Positions 1 to 8,870 of a stretch of DNA of 64,000 nt are shown in pieces. Origin of the DNA: Robiginitomaculum_A sp036478535 (GTDB lineage Bacteria; Pseudomonadota; Alphaproteobacteria; Caulobacterales; Maricaulaceae); NCBI GenBank assembly GCA_965224735.1, contig OZ245059.1:1364001-1428000 (forward strand), in the 5' to 3' direction. A program made the translations under genes and the position numbers. Every line of letters begins with the position of its first letter. Positions within the stretch are counted from its first letter, which is position 1. The notes under the pieces were generated by a model that had not been told where the DNA came from, made no database searches, and was given only the letters and a program-made list of their open reading frames with translations.

Positions 1-321
1 CATGAACCAACGGGGATTGTTGTACAATGTCAAAGTGATCGTTCACAGCATAAGAACCGCTCGCGCGCGTGGGATATGCTCCGTGCGCGCTTGTATGAAC
101 GTGAGCTACAAGAGCGGGAAGCAAAAGCACAAGAATTGTCAGATTTAAAATCGGAAATTGGTTGGGGGCAACAAATTCGTTCCTATGTTTTGCAGCCATA
201 TCAAATGATAAAAGATTTGCGTACAAACACGGAAACATCCGATATTAACGGCGTTCTGGATGGCGATATAGATAAGTTTTTGGCGGCCTCATTGGCTGCG
301 CAAGTCGGGAAGGATCCTTAA
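1..321 (+). CDS. prfB: Peptide chain release factor 2, C-terminal end (partial)
   Basis: The reading frame is open from the first base and starts with HEPTGIVVQCQSDRSQHKNR, the conserved stretch that follows the GGQ loop of class I release factors. The remaining residues (RAWDMLRARLYERE, then SEIGWGQQIRSYVLQPYQMI) are typical of RF2, which ends translation at UGA and UAA codons. Only the last 106 codons are inside the window; the GGQ motif and the stop-codon recognition domain lie upstream. The gene converges on the bactofilin gene, with four bases between the stop codons. Confidence 0.93.
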   Translation, partial: HEPTGIVVQCQSDRSQHKNRSRAWDMLRARLYERELQEREAKAQELSDLKSEIGWGQQIRSYVLQPYQMIKDLRTNTETSDINGVLDGDIDKFLAASLAAQVGKDP

Positions 322-325
322 GCGC

Positions 326-778
326 TTACGATTTTGGCACCGCAGGCTTTATATTTGCACCTGTTGGCTTAGTTTTATGAGAGCATTTTCCGTCAAAAAA
401 CGCACCATTTGCGATCGTAAGGTGGTCTTGTTTGATGTCAGCAAGAACATTAGCCGTATCTGCTAACTCTATGGTTTCAGCCACGATTTTTCCTGTGACT
501 TTCCCGCGAACAAATACGGTTCCAGCTTTGATGTTTCCATTGACTGCGCCTTGTTCACCAATTGTGAGGGTTGTTGCTTTGATATTACCTTCAAGCCGCC
601 CTTCGATTTGAACATCACCATCTGTAGATATTTCGCCTGTAATGACTAAATCGCGGCTCAAGATTGATGGAGCTTGCATAGATGGTGATTTAGGAATACG
701 CGCGGTGGATAGCGCAGGTTTTTTTTTAACAGGTTCTGATGGAGTGCTGGTAGGTTTTGAGGAAGATTTACTGAACAT
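326..778 (-). CDS. Bactofilin (polymer-forming cytoskeletal protein)
   Basis: A 150-residue protein with a Pro/Ser/Lys-rich N-terminal tail (about residues 1-40) and a bactofilin core (about 42-135). The core is a run of short glycine-spaced repeats (DGDVQIEGRLEGNI, GEQGAVNGNI, VFVRGKVTGKI) expected to fold as a beta-helix. Bactofilins self-assemble into filaments on the inner membrane and recruit cell-wall enzymes. The start overlaps the end of the upstream M23 peptidase gene by 11 bases, so the two are probably translationally coupled. This bactofilin plus LytM-type peptidase pairing is widespread in Proteobacteria and suggests a shared role in local peptidoglycan remodelling or cell shape. 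No signal peptide is visible. Confidence 0.92.
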   Translation of the reverse strand: MFSKSSSKPTSTPSEPVKKKPALSTARIPKSPSMQAPSILSRDLVITGEISTDGDVQIEGRLEGNIKATTLTIGEQGAVNGNIKAGTVFVRGKVTGKIVAETIELADTANVLADIKQDHLTIANGAFFDGKCSHKTKPTGANIKPAVPKS

Positions 779-1985
779 ATTGGCCGGCCTTTATAAAATT
801 TGCAGGGTTTTGCGTACGTTTTTCAAATATCACTTCATAATGAAGATGTGTACTTGTACTACGACCTGTAGAGCCCATGCCAGCAATTTTTTCACCTTTT
901 TCCACGTTTTGTCCGCGTTTTACAAAAGTTTTTTCCAAATGAGCATAACGGGTTTTAAATCCGTGCCCGTGCGATATTTCGACAACGCGTCCATAACCAA
1001 ACCGCTGCCCAACAAAGGAGATTTTTCCGTCTGCAGTTGCGACGATAGGCGCTAGTTTATAGGACGCCATATCAAGGCCAGTGTGCATTGTGAGACGTGT
1101 AGTAAAAGGATCTTTCCTGCGGCCGTAAGGACTTGTTAGATAATTTTCTGCATCGATTGGATGGCCAAGTGGAACTGACGAAAGAGCACTCTCTAGTGAT
1201 TGCGCTTCCTTCGCCCGTGCTTTAATCGTTTGAGGTCTGGGTAAAAAAACGGCTGGCGCTAGAGTTGTCTTGTTTTTGTCCAGAGAGACAAATGGACCGC
1301 CCATGCCGTTACTGCCATTTTTAAGGATATCATCAACTGGGATACCCGTAGCCTGCAACAAAGCCCGATCTAGTTCGATATTTTCTTGCATCTTAGCTTC
1401 ACCTTGTATCATGATAAGGTTTTGATCGTGGTCTAAATTCACAAGAGATGCATCAAGTACCGTTCCAGTACGTAGAGATTCGTTTTCGGAGAATGCAATT
1501 CTGTCTTGGCGCTCAATAGTATCTAATGTAACAGGTGACATAAGAATATCACTTTGTGCATATATGGTTGAGGTCAGTTCTTCTGGTGCAGATGCCATGC
1601 CGCCTTGCTCAAGCATGGCAACGATAGCATTATGCTTTTCTTCAAATTTTTTCGCCGCAAGTTCAAACTGCTTTTGTTGTTCTATCAAAAGCTCGCGTGC
1701 GTCTCGTTCATGCGCTTTCGCATCGACAAGATAGCGGTCAAATTGAGCTTTCTGTACGCGTAATTCCTTTGTAGAACTGTTAAGAGGATTCTGTCCCCAG
1801 AGCACATTGAAAAAGGTGAACAAACACCAAAGCAAAACGAGGCCAATGACTGATGATAAAACCAGTTGCAATTTTGTTGTGAGAATAAAGTAATTAACCT
1901 GTCCACCCGTTCTATGGATGAACTGGCGTTCTGGAAACATTTTTAAAATACGTTCTTGCGCAGTTGTTTTTGTTTGTCTTAACAT
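768..1985 (-). CDS. M23 family (LytM-type) metallopeptidase, membrane anchored
   Basis: A 405-residue protein with one N-terminal membrane segment (about residues 40-60, LQLVLSSVIGLVLLWCLFTF), then a predicted coiled coil (about 70-130, rich in Lys, Glu and Gln). A C-terminal M23 domain occupies about 280-395. Zinc ligands are visible: HTGLD supplies the first His and Asp, and HLHYEV supplies the HxH pair. The family cleaves peptide crossbridges in peptidoglycan, and some members instead activate amidases; the intact ligand set argues for a catalytic enzyme here. It should face the periplasm. The gene is first in a two-gene unit with bactofilin. The start at 1985 gives a basic cytoplasmic N-terminus before the membrane segment. 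Confidence 0.9.
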   Translation of the reverse strand: MLRQTKTTAQERILKMFPERQFIHRTGGQVNYFILTTKLQLVLSSVIGLVLLWCLFTFFNVLWGQNPLNSSTKELRVQKAQFDRYLVDAKAHERDARELLIEQQKQFELAAKKFEEKHNAIVAMLEQGGMASAPEELTSTIYAQSDILMSPVTLDTIERQDRIAFSENESLRTGTVLDASLVNLDHDQNLIMIQGEAKMQENIELDRALLQATGIPVDDILKNGSNGMGGPFVSLDKNKTTLAPAVFLPRPQTIKARAKEAQSLESALSSVPLGHPIDAENYLTSPYGRRKDPFTTRLTMHTGLDMASYKLAPIVATADGKISFVGQRFGYGRVVEISHGHGFKTRYAHLEKTFVKRGQNVEKGEKIAGMGSTGRSTSTHLHYEVIFEKRTQNPANFIKAGQYVQ

Positions 1986-2452
1986 GAATCCCCATTAGCA
2001 AGATATATTTTCTAGCATATGATATAATTTTTAACAAATAATCAAGAAAAAAACTGAATTACTACAGAAAATTTATGTAGTGGTAATTATTAAGAGACTT
2101 CTGCATAACTCACAAATTTTAGAATTTTAGAATTTCAGAAAAATGAACATTGATTTTATTTACGTTTTTAAAAAAAATGGGCATGCAAAGACTTTTAAAA
2201 ATCCTTGCAATAAAAATTCCTGCAATTTTTAAAGCGTTAACTTAAATCTTTATAAAAAAACGCTGGTAAGTCCGTTAGATAGTGAAACCAGCGGGTTTTG
2301 CGGTTGATAATCATAGTGAAATGCCAGGCTTCTTTGTTGTTTTCATCGATAGCCTACCATCGCCAAACAAGAGTGATAACCTGTGTGTTACTGTTTTTTG
2401 CATTGCAACTTTCAGCTAGAAGTACATTAAAAGCCACTTGTGTATCGTTGTG
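1986..2452. other. Intergenic region between M23 peptidase and bcp
   Basis: No convincing gene is present. The part next to 1985 is very AT-rich and should hold the promoter of the M23/bactofilin unit. Around 2098-2150 there are short AGAATTT direct repeats and a stretch (AGACTTCTGCATAACTC) that resembles termini of IS4/IS5-type elements. That resemblance is weak, and no transposase fragment could be found. The part near 2254-2293 is a terminator, listed separately. Confidence 0.4.
2254..2293 (-). terminator. Rho-independent terminator downstream of bcp
   Basis: Read on the minus strand, CGCTGGT pairs with ACCAGCG across a loop of about 19 bases and is followed directly by a run of seven T. 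It lies about 160 bases beyond the stop of the peroxiredoxin gene and in the right direction for it. The long loop lowers confidence slightly. Confidence 0.65.
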
Positions 2453-2932
2453 CTAGTCAACGTGCGAAGCTTTTGCAACGTCCAGGACGGTTTGTGCGTG
2501 GTTTTTTACGCGTACTTTGGGCCAAATATGAGCAATTTTTCCGCGAGTATCAATAAGATATGTTGAGCGCTCTATGCCCATATACTCACGGCCATAGTTC
2601 TTTTTTAAAACCCATACGCCGTATTTTTCAATTACAATCCCTTCAGGATCTGAGCCTAGTATTATCTTTAAATTTTGTTTTGTGATAAAGGTCTCATGTT
2701 TTTTGACAGAATCTTTGGAAACTCCGATAATAGTAACTCCAAGTGAATCGAATTGGTTTTTTAAATCACTAAATGCGATGGCTTCGGTCGTGCATCCTGG
2801 GGTATTGTCTTTAGGATAAAAGTATAGGACAACCATGTTGCCTTTTAAATTAGCAAGCGATATTTCGCCGCCGCCATTGGTCGGAAGCGTAAAATTTGGT
2901 GCTGCATCTCCTATGGCCAGTTCTATGCCCAT
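2453..2932 (-). CDS. bcp: Peroxiredoxin, Bcp/PrxQ type (thioredoxin-dependent thiol peroxidase)
   Basis: A 159-residue cytosolic peroxiredoxin that reduces hydrogen peroxide and organic peroxides. The peroxidatic site is YPKDNTPGCTTEA with Cys47, in the thioredoxin fold of the AhpC/TSA superfamily, and the length matches the family. Many Bcp proteins carry a resolving Cys five residues after the peroxidatic one. Here that position is Ile, and Cys47 is the only cysteine in the protein, so it must work as a 1-Cys enzyme resolved by an external thiol. It is transcribed divergently from the YhdP-like gene, with only about 47 bases between them. Confidence 0.93.
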   Translation of the reverse strand: MGIELAIGDAAPNFTLPTNGGGEISLANLKGNMVVLYFYPKDNTPGCTTEAIAFSDLKNQFDSLGVTIIGVSKDSVKKHETFITKQNLKIILGSDPEGIVIEKYGVWVLKKNYGREYMGIERSTYLIDTRGKIAHIWPKVRVKNHAQTVLDVAKASHVD

Positions 2933-2979
2933 GTTTGTTTTCTGTATAATGTCCGTCTCCTGTATTATGAGTTTGGTCT

Positions 2980-5900
2980 ATGACAAATAATACAGAGCAG
3001 GACAAGACATGCCCAAAAAAAATACTCAAAAAAAAACCTGAAAAAGAAACAGGAAAAGAGTTTGAGGTGAAATCTGCTAAATTTTATCTGGCAGCGATTG
3101 CAACTAAAACAAACCGCCTTTTTTTAGAATCTATCAGTGCATTGCTAACACTTGTCATAATATGGCTTGGAACGCTTGGGGTTTTAATGAACCGGCAAAG
3201 TGTTGATTTGACGGTTTTTAAGCCCCATTACGAGCAATGGCTTTCAGAAGCATTTTCTGGACGCAAAGCCAATATAGAGAGTTATAAAGCACACTGGATA
3301 CGGGAAAGACAATCCATTGAACTACTTGCAACAAATATTGAATTTGAAGGTAAGGAAGGTACGCGGGAGTATATCAGTTCTGTGAGCGGGGAATTTCTCG
3401 TTGGGGAAAACATGCTGGCTAAGCCAAAATTAATCAGATTGTCTGTTGATGGCGGTGCCCTTACGGTAAAACGCAATGCAGACGGGCTTATTCTTGTGGG
3501 ACTTGGCACTCCGAAAACTTTTCAAAATTTTGGTGTGCTTTGGACATTTGGAGGGCAAAAGAAAGTCCAATTATCACAAAAAATTGAACAAATACAAGCA
3601 AATAATGCAAAGTTATATATAGTTGATGACAAAGATGGTCTTAAAACTTCGTTTGAAAACATCAAAGGGTTATTGGCTATAAAGGCTGAGGGTGTAAGGC
3701 TTGATATTAGCGGGTTTTTGCTATCAGGAGAGGACAAGGGAAAAGTAGATCTACACGTTGTATCCAGCCTTGGCGGGAAAAACGTGAACCTTCATTTATT
3801 TGCATCGAATATAAATCCTCACGCTATTGCGCCACTACGCGGGAAATATGCACAATTCAGCGCGCTTGACGTCCCACTAGAAGTCAAAGCAGATATTAAA
3901 CTTATGGATAAGAGCCAAATATCTGATTTGCAACTAAGCGTAAAAGCGGGTGAAGGGCGCGTCAAAACAGGAGAAAAATTTAAATCGTTCAAACGAGCGA
4001 ATGTCCAAGCAAATTACGATCCGCAAAAGCAAGAGATCGTTTTGACAGCGATTGAGATTGAAAGCAATACGCTCGATATCACGGCAAATGGTTTGTTGAG
4101 AACAGGAATAAAAGAAGATTACGAATTTGATTTTAATATTACACAGGCGCGCATTGATCTTGGAGAGCATTTCAAATCCCCGATTTTACTAAAGAGTGGC
4201 AAACTCGTAGGGCAAGTGAAGCCAGCAAAAAAGTTAATAAAATTTGAAAATTTAGATCTAAACTTTGGAGCCTTTGATACGCAGATGAAAGGCGCTTTTC
4301 AAAAAGGGAAAGATGGCACGCTTACGCAATTAGATCTAGATGGACAAGTTAATGGTAATATTGAGGTCGCGGCAGTACTTGGGCTGTGGCCAGATAATGC
4401 TGCGCCGCTCACGCGTGACTGGATTGAACGCTCTATCAAAAAGGGGTATGTTTCAAATCTGAAAATATTTATGGCGCTTGATGCGAAGGATATGGTCTCC
4501 GCATGGCCCGCGAATGATCATATGAATATAAGCTTTAATGTGGAAAATACGGATGTTCAGTATCAGTCACAAATGCCGATATTACAAAATGCCACGGGCT
4601 ATGGCGTGTTGCAGGGCAATCAATTTGACATGCAAATTACGGAAGGACGTATTGGCGGGTTAATTATTGATAAAAGCAGTATTAGCATCCCTAAAATGGC
4701 TCTAAATGATGGCGATATCACCGTAAAAATAGATGGGCATGGCTCTGTTGCTGATATGCTTAGGGTTAGCAATACTATACCCAATACTTTTAGAGACAAT
4801 TCTGGTTTACCACTCGATGAAGTTCAGGGAAGCGGCTCTTTAAATGTTACATTTATTAGGCCTTTGGCAGGTAATTTTGACCCAAATAAATTTAGTTATT
4901 TTGTTGAAGGCGACTTTACGGGCGTTGGTGCGCCAGTTGGCTACGCTGGATATACACTCAATGACGGGGTGCTAAAATTTCATGCTGACCGCCAGGAAAT
5001 GTCTATTGGAGGCGCTGTGAAATTAGGCGCTTGGCCAGGCATTCTGACTTGGCACAAACAATTGGGTGAGCAAAAACAAACCGCAAATTATTCCTTTAAA
5101 GGAAAGGTAATGCATAAAGATCTTGATAGTTTCGGCATCGGACTACGTAGTCATTTTGGTGGTGAAATAGATTTAACGATTAAGGGAAGCGGTTCTGGAT
5201 TTTCAACGAGCGAGTATGGCGTTCATGCTGATTTCCAAAATGCCGATGTTAATTTTGGGAGTATATGGAATAAAGCCAAAGGGGAAATGGGAGTTTTAGA
5301 TGCGCGTCTCGTTCTTGATAAGGGGAATGGTGGCCAGCTTGAAGCAATATCAATTCGCTCAGAAGGGCTTAGTATCGAAGGAAGTCTTCATCTTGCACAA
5401 AATTTTCAGCTTAAATCTATGAATCTTAGCACCGTAAAAATAAAAGATTTTATGGATTTGTCGGTTAAGGCTCACCCGGCCAAAGAGGGTGTCTTGTCTA
5501 TGTATATAACAGGTGCGTATCTCAATGCGGATATGTGGGTCGATAAAGCTTTCAAAACCCAATCAAGTGCTGTCTCTATTCCTATACTTTTAACGATGCA
5601 TTTGGGTGAGTTATCTTTAGGGGATAATTATGTACTCAAAGACGCAAATGCACTTTTTTCCCACAATGGGGAAAGTGTTCAAGATGCGCGCTTAAAAGGT
5701 CATGTATCAGCAGGTTCCTTTATTGCAGAAATAACTTATGCGGAAGATAAAACACGGCGAAAAATTCATGTTGTCTTGCCAGATGCCAGTCGGGCAGGGC
5801 TTGCGCTTTTGGGGCTGAGTAATACCAAAAAAGGACGCCTTGAGATCAATGGTTTTTTGCCACCGTCTGGTAAAAAAGGCGGCGTCAATGGCCAAGCGAT

Positions 5901-6429
5901 TATGACGGATTTTGTTCTTGTGCACGCTCCTGCATTTACACAGCTTTTATCGCTCGCGTCTTTACAGGGCCTCGTGGGTACATTGGGTGGGAAAGGACTA
6001 GCTTTTAATGAGCTTAATATGCAATTTTCTCTGCAAGATGGTATTTTTAAGGTGCGTAAGGCTCGTATATCTGGTCCAGCGCTTGGCCTAACGGGGGAGG
6101 GTAATATCAGTATAGCGAATAAAACGCTCGATTTTAACGGCGTTTTGGTGCCGTCTTATACAGTAAATTCGATTTTGGGCAGCGTGCCATTATTGGGCAG
6201 AATTTTGGTTGGTAAAAAAGGCGAAGGCATGTTTGCTTTAAACTACACGGTCAAAGGTCCGTTTAGCGCAACGCAAATAAACGTGAACCCGTTCTCTGCT
6301 TTAACGCCAGGTTTCTTGCGCCGCATCTTTGACAAAAAACGTGACGAGGCAATAAATCCCAATGTACAAGACCTTATCCGCCAGCAGAAGATAGACTCAG
6401 AATCCTTGATAACCCGAATTTCACCTTGA
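2980..6429 (+). CDS. YhdP/AsmA-like inner-membrane protein (DUF3971 + AsmA-like C-terminus)
   Basis: A 1149-residue protein with a basic cytoplasmic N-terminus, one membrane segment (about residues 47-70) and a very long periplasmic part. That part consists of repeating amphipathic beta strands typical of the AsmA/YhdP/TamB bridge proteins. Members of this class form grooves thought to carry phospholipid between inner and outer membranes; that role is taken from the family. The length fits YhdP homologues (about 1100-1300). The C-terminal portion (NPFSALTPGFLRRIFDKKR) is typical of the family end. The last few codons overlap a sequence resembling the left end of the adjoining IS630 element, so the native C-terminus may have been slightly altered. 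Confidence 0.85.
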   Translation: MTNNTEQDKTCPKKILKKKPEKETGKEFEVKSAKFYLAAIATKTNRLFLESISALLTLVIIWLGTLGVLMNRQSVDLTVFKPHYEQWLSEAFSGRKANIESYKAHWIRERQSIELLATNIEFEGKEGTREYISSVSGEFLVGENMLAKPKLIRLSVDGGALTVKRNADGLILVGLGTPKTFQNFGVLWTFGGQKKVQLSQKIEQIQANNAKLYIVDDKDGLKTSFENIKGLLAIKAEGVRLDISGFLLSGEDKGKVDLHVVSSLGGKNVNLHLFASNINPHAIAPLRGKYAQFSALDVPLEVKADIKLMDKSQISDLQLSVKAGEGRVKTGEKFKSFKRANVQANYDPQKQEIVLTAIEIESNTLDITANGLLRTGIKEDYEFDFNITQARIDLGEHFKSPILLKSGKLVGQVKPAKKLIKFENLDLNFGAFDTQMKGAFQKGKDGTLTQLDLDGQVNGNIEVAAVLGLWPDNAAPLTRDWIERSIKKGYVSNLKIFMALDAKDMVSAWPANDHMNISFNVENTDVQYQSQMPILQNATGYGVLQGNQFDMQITEGRIGGLIIDKSSISIPKMALNDGDITVKIDGHGSVADMLRVSNTIPNTFRDNSGLPLDEVQGSGSLNVTFIRPLAGNFDPNKFSYFVEGDFTGVGAPVGYAGYTLNDGVLKFHADRQEMSIGGAVKLGAWPGILTWHKQLGEQKQTANYSFKGKVMHKDLDSFGIGLRSHFGGEIDLTIKGSGSGFSTSEYGVHADFQNADVNFGSIWNKAKGEMGVLDARLVLDKGNGGQLEAISIRSEGLSIEGSLHLAQNFQLKSMNLSTVKIKDFMDLSVKAHPAKEGVLSMYITGAYLNADMWVDKAFKTQSSAVSIPILLTMHLGELSLGDNYVLKDANALFSHNGESVQDARLKGHVSAGSFIAEITYAEDKTRRKIHVVLPDASRAGLALLGLSNTKKGRLEINGFLPPSGKKGGVNGQAIMTDFVLVHAPAFTQLLSLASLQGLVGTLGGKGLAFNELNMQFSLQDGIFKVRKARISGPALGLTGEGNISIANKTLDFNGVLVPSYTVNSILGSVPLLGRILVGKKGEGMFALNYTVKGPFSATQINVNPFSALTPGFLRRIFDKKRDEAINPNVQDLIRQQKIDSESLITRISP

Positions 6430-7546
6430 CATTTCCTTCCTGATAGATTGGGCTCATGTTTATGATTAAGTCTGGTTTTTTATCAAGGAGGGAACGCCGT
6501 GAGTTGGAGAGTGTCGTGCGTTGTCCGGGCGAGGATCACGGGATCGCACGGCGGTGTAATGCTTTGCTTTTGTTGGATGATGGCAAGAGCTGTCAACAAA
6601 TAGCGCAATATTTGTATCTTGATGATGACACGATCCGTACCTGGTACAAAAAATACGCCGAGGGTGGTTTTGACCTGATGGCGAGTTTTGATTACAAGGG
6701 TGGTTTCTCCAAATTGAGTGTGGACATAGAAGCGGCTCTTGTGTCTTGGTTGGGGCTCGTGTCTGTCAGAATGTACACGAGGTTCGCGCCTTTATCTGGC
6801 ACAACTGGCAAGTCGATTATTCCAAGTCTGGCTGCATCAAATTACTGCATCGTTTGGGTTTTGAATACAAAAAGCCTACGCCTTTACCAGCTCATATTAA
6901 CGAGCAGGCACAGGCTGAATTTATAGATAATTATCAGCGGCTCTTGAACGGCTTAACGCTTGATGAGACGGTATATTTCTGTGATGCTGTGCACCCTGAA
7001 CATCAATCAAGACCAAGCCGTGGCTGGATGCGCAAGGGTGCGAACATGGCCATAAAACGCAGTACGCGGCGCAAGCGCGTGAATATTCACGCAGTGGTTA
7101 ATCTGGAGAATTTTGACACACCCTTTATGGATGTGGCCCAGATGGATGTGAACCGGGTTGATAGTGACAACGCCATTCAGTTATTTGAGAAACTGGAGGC
7201 ACGTAATCTGGATAAAAAGCGTATTTATCTGATACTTGATAATGCTCCTTACCATCGTGCAGCCAAGGTTAAACAGTGGTTAGAGCGTAAAGATTGCAAG
7301 ATCAAACCAATCTGGCTGCCAACATATTGCCCGCATCTAAATGCTATTGAGAGGCTTTGGGGCGTCATGCACAGGCATGTCACACATAATAAATTCTACC
7401 CGACATTTACAAAATTTGGCCATGCAATACTAAAATTCTTACGAGAAACCATACCCAAACAATGGAGAAATTTTCGAGACACCGTAACCGACAACTTCCG
7501 AATAATTTCAGATGAAAAATTTCGGGTTATGGAGTAGTGGGAGTAT
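6409..7546 (+). mobile_element. IS630-family insertion sequence, copy 1
   Basis: The right end is clear: TTATGGAGTAGTGGGAGTA, the same end seen in the copies at 10829 and 27444. It is followed by TA, the usual IS630 target. The left end is uncertain: ATAACCCGAATT at 6409-6420 matches the inner part of the expected terminal repeat (complement of the right end), but the outer bases do not match. The element holds one transposase gene broken by a frameshift. Confidence 0.75.
6456..7537 (+). pseudogene. IS630-family transposase, frameshifted
   Basis: The first part (from 6456) carries a helix-turn-helix (GKSCQQIAQYLYLDDDTIRTW). The rest (frame of 6746-7537) carries the DDE catalytic domain: Asp in YFCDAVHPEH, Asp in IYLILDNAPYHRA and Glu in PHLNAIERLWGV. 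The two parts are in different frames. At about 6749 this copy reads TTGGTTGGGGCTCG where the copy at 26608 reads TTGGTTGGAGGCTCG, so one base is missing. IS630 enzymes normally use a single frame, which favours a disabling mutation over programmed frameshifting. Confidence 0.85.
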
Positions 7547-7583
7547 ACTAATTTACTATCCTAAACCCTTGAAAGGACATCAC

Positions 7584-7946
7584 ATGATTGGATATACAAC
7601 ACTCGGCGTCAAAGATTTGGACGCTGCTAAAAAGTTTTACACAGGGCTTTTCTATGCTGAGGTCTTGGCGGACGTTGGCCGCCTCGCCATGATTGGTAAA
7701 TCTATGGACGAACCAATGATTGCCGTGTGCATTCCTTTCAACGAACAAGACCCGCATCCGGGCAATGGTATTATGGTGGCTTTCCCGGGCGGCTCAAAAG
7801 AAGGTGCAGCTGCGCTCTATAAAAAAGCGATTGAACTAGGCGCGACCTGTGATGGAGAGCCAGGGCAACGTATCGACAAGGTGTTTTACGGCGCTTATGT
7901 TAAGGATCCAGACGGTAATAAGCTTTGCTTCTTTGACTTCAGCTAG
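7584..7946 (+). CDS. VOC family protein (glyoxalase/dioxygenase fold)
   Basis: A 120-residue protein starting MIGYTTLGVKDLDAAKKFY, the typical first beta-alpha unit of vicinal oxygen chelate proteins, and ending GAYVKDPDGNKLCFFDFS, the typical last strand. The frame is open further upstream, but those codons lie in the IS630 end. The ATG at 7584 is preceded by GAAAGGA at a good distance, so that start is chosen. Members include glyoxalase I, bleomycin-resistance and fosfomycin-resistance proteins and dioxygenases. The substrate cannot be told here. It is a single chromosomal gene caught between insertion sequences. Confidence 0.82.
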   Translation: MIGYTTLGVKDLDAAKKFYTGLFYAEVLADVGRLAMIGKSMDEPMIAVCIPFNEQDPHPGNGIMVAFPGGSKEGAAALYKKAIELGATCDGEPGQRIDKVFYGAYVKDPDGNKLCFFDFS

Positions 7947-7958
7947 GGTCAGGACTCA

Positions 7959-8350
7959 TTAAAGCCAATATATAACGATTGCAGCGATGCATATTGTAGA
8001 GAAAAAGGTGTGTGCGCAGCGATCATAACAGGTTGAGACACGTCTCCAGTCTTTGAGACGCCCAAACATGTTCTCAACCTTGTGACGCTGTTTGTATAAA
8101 GTTTTATCGTATGGGATTAGTATTTTTCGGTTTCGACGCGGCGGAATACACGGGGTAATATTGCGAGCACGTAATGCCTCTCGAAACCAGTTTGAATCAT
8201 ATCCTTTGTCACCCAGAAGGCATTTTGCTTTTGGAAGTTGATCTAGCAATAACCGCGCCCCTTTATGGTCGCTCATTTGTCCTTCACTCAGCAACATGAC
8301 CACCGGACGACCCACACCATCACAAACCGCATGGAGTTTTGAATCTTTTT
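7959..8350 (-). pseudogene. IS5-family (IS427-like) transposase, C-terminal fragment
   Basis: Reading on the minus strand from about 8350, the frame gives KDSKLHAVCDGVGRPVV, then LLGDKGYDSNWFREAL, then VENMFGRLKDWRRVST and CAHTFFSTICIAA. This is the C-terminal half of the second ORF of IS427-type IS5 elements, with the second Asp (GDKGYD) and the Glu (ENMFGRLK) of the DDE triad. The N-terminal half is missing because an IS200/IS605 element abuts at about 8350. Not functional. Confidence 0.85.
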
Positions 8351-8870
8351 TAGGGTTTCATTCCTCGCCGCTTGCGGCGTAGAATATTCGCGTGAGCGAA
8401 TATATCCATAAACGACATAACGTAACGATACTTCTTTACCATTTTGTGTTTCCCGCAAAATATAGGCGTGCTGTTTTTGACCCCCAAGTTGATGAAGTTT
8501 TACGTGATGTTTGTTTGGAGATTGAAGATCGTTACCAGTTAAAGTTTTTGGAGATTGGAACGGATAAAGGCCATGTTCATTTTTTGGTACAGTCGGTTCC
8601 GACCTATACAGTGACCAAGTTGGTCACTGTAATAAAAAGTATCACCGCACGCGAGATATTTAGGTTGTGTCCTCATGTTAAAAAGTCACTTTGGGGTGGA
8701 GAATTTTGGAGTGATGGTTATTTTGCATCCACAGTTGGGCGTCACGGAGATGAGAGCACAATAACAAGCTACGTCCAAAATCAAGGCAAAGAATATACAA
8801 AACTACACAGTGATAAACAACTTACACTCTTTTGATACCTCGCCCCTTGGGGCGGGGTTATTCATTTGTG
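8345..8870 (+). mobile_element. IS200/IS605-family element, complete copy
   Basis: A single tnpA gene lies between subterminal hairpins typical of this family: CCGCTTGCGGCG on the left (about 8369-8380) and CGCCCCTTGGGGCG on the right (about 8843-8857). There are no inverted terminal repeats or target duplications, as expected for single-strand peel-and-paste transposition. It inserted between an IS5 remnant and the 3' end of the esterase gene. A truncated second copy lies at 27450-27880. Confidence 0.8.
8392..8835 (+). CDS. tnpA: IS200/IS605-family transposase TnpA (Y1 HUH enzyme)
   Basis: A 147-residue protein starting with GTG. The HUH metal-binding motif is GHVHFLVQSVP and the nucleophile is probably the Tyr in ITSYVQNQGKEY. 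Length and order of motifs fit full-length TnpA proteins of this family (about 130-155 residues), so it looks intact. It nicks and joins single-stranded DNA at the subterminal hairpins. Its last 33 bases overlap, on the opposite strand, the end of the esterase reading frame. Confidence 0.9.
   Translation: MSEYIHKRHNVTILLYHFVFPAKYRRAVFDPQVDEVLRDVCLEIEDRYQLKFLEIGTDKGHVHFLVQSVPTYTVTKLVTVIKSITAREIFRLCPHVKKSLWGGEFWSDGYFASTVGRHGDESTITSYVQNQGKEYTKLHSDKQLTLF

Noticed and set aside
6746..7537. A separate 263-residue gene after the first IS630 ORF
   Set aside because: It is the second half of one transposase; a single missing base relative to the copy at 26608 splits the frame.
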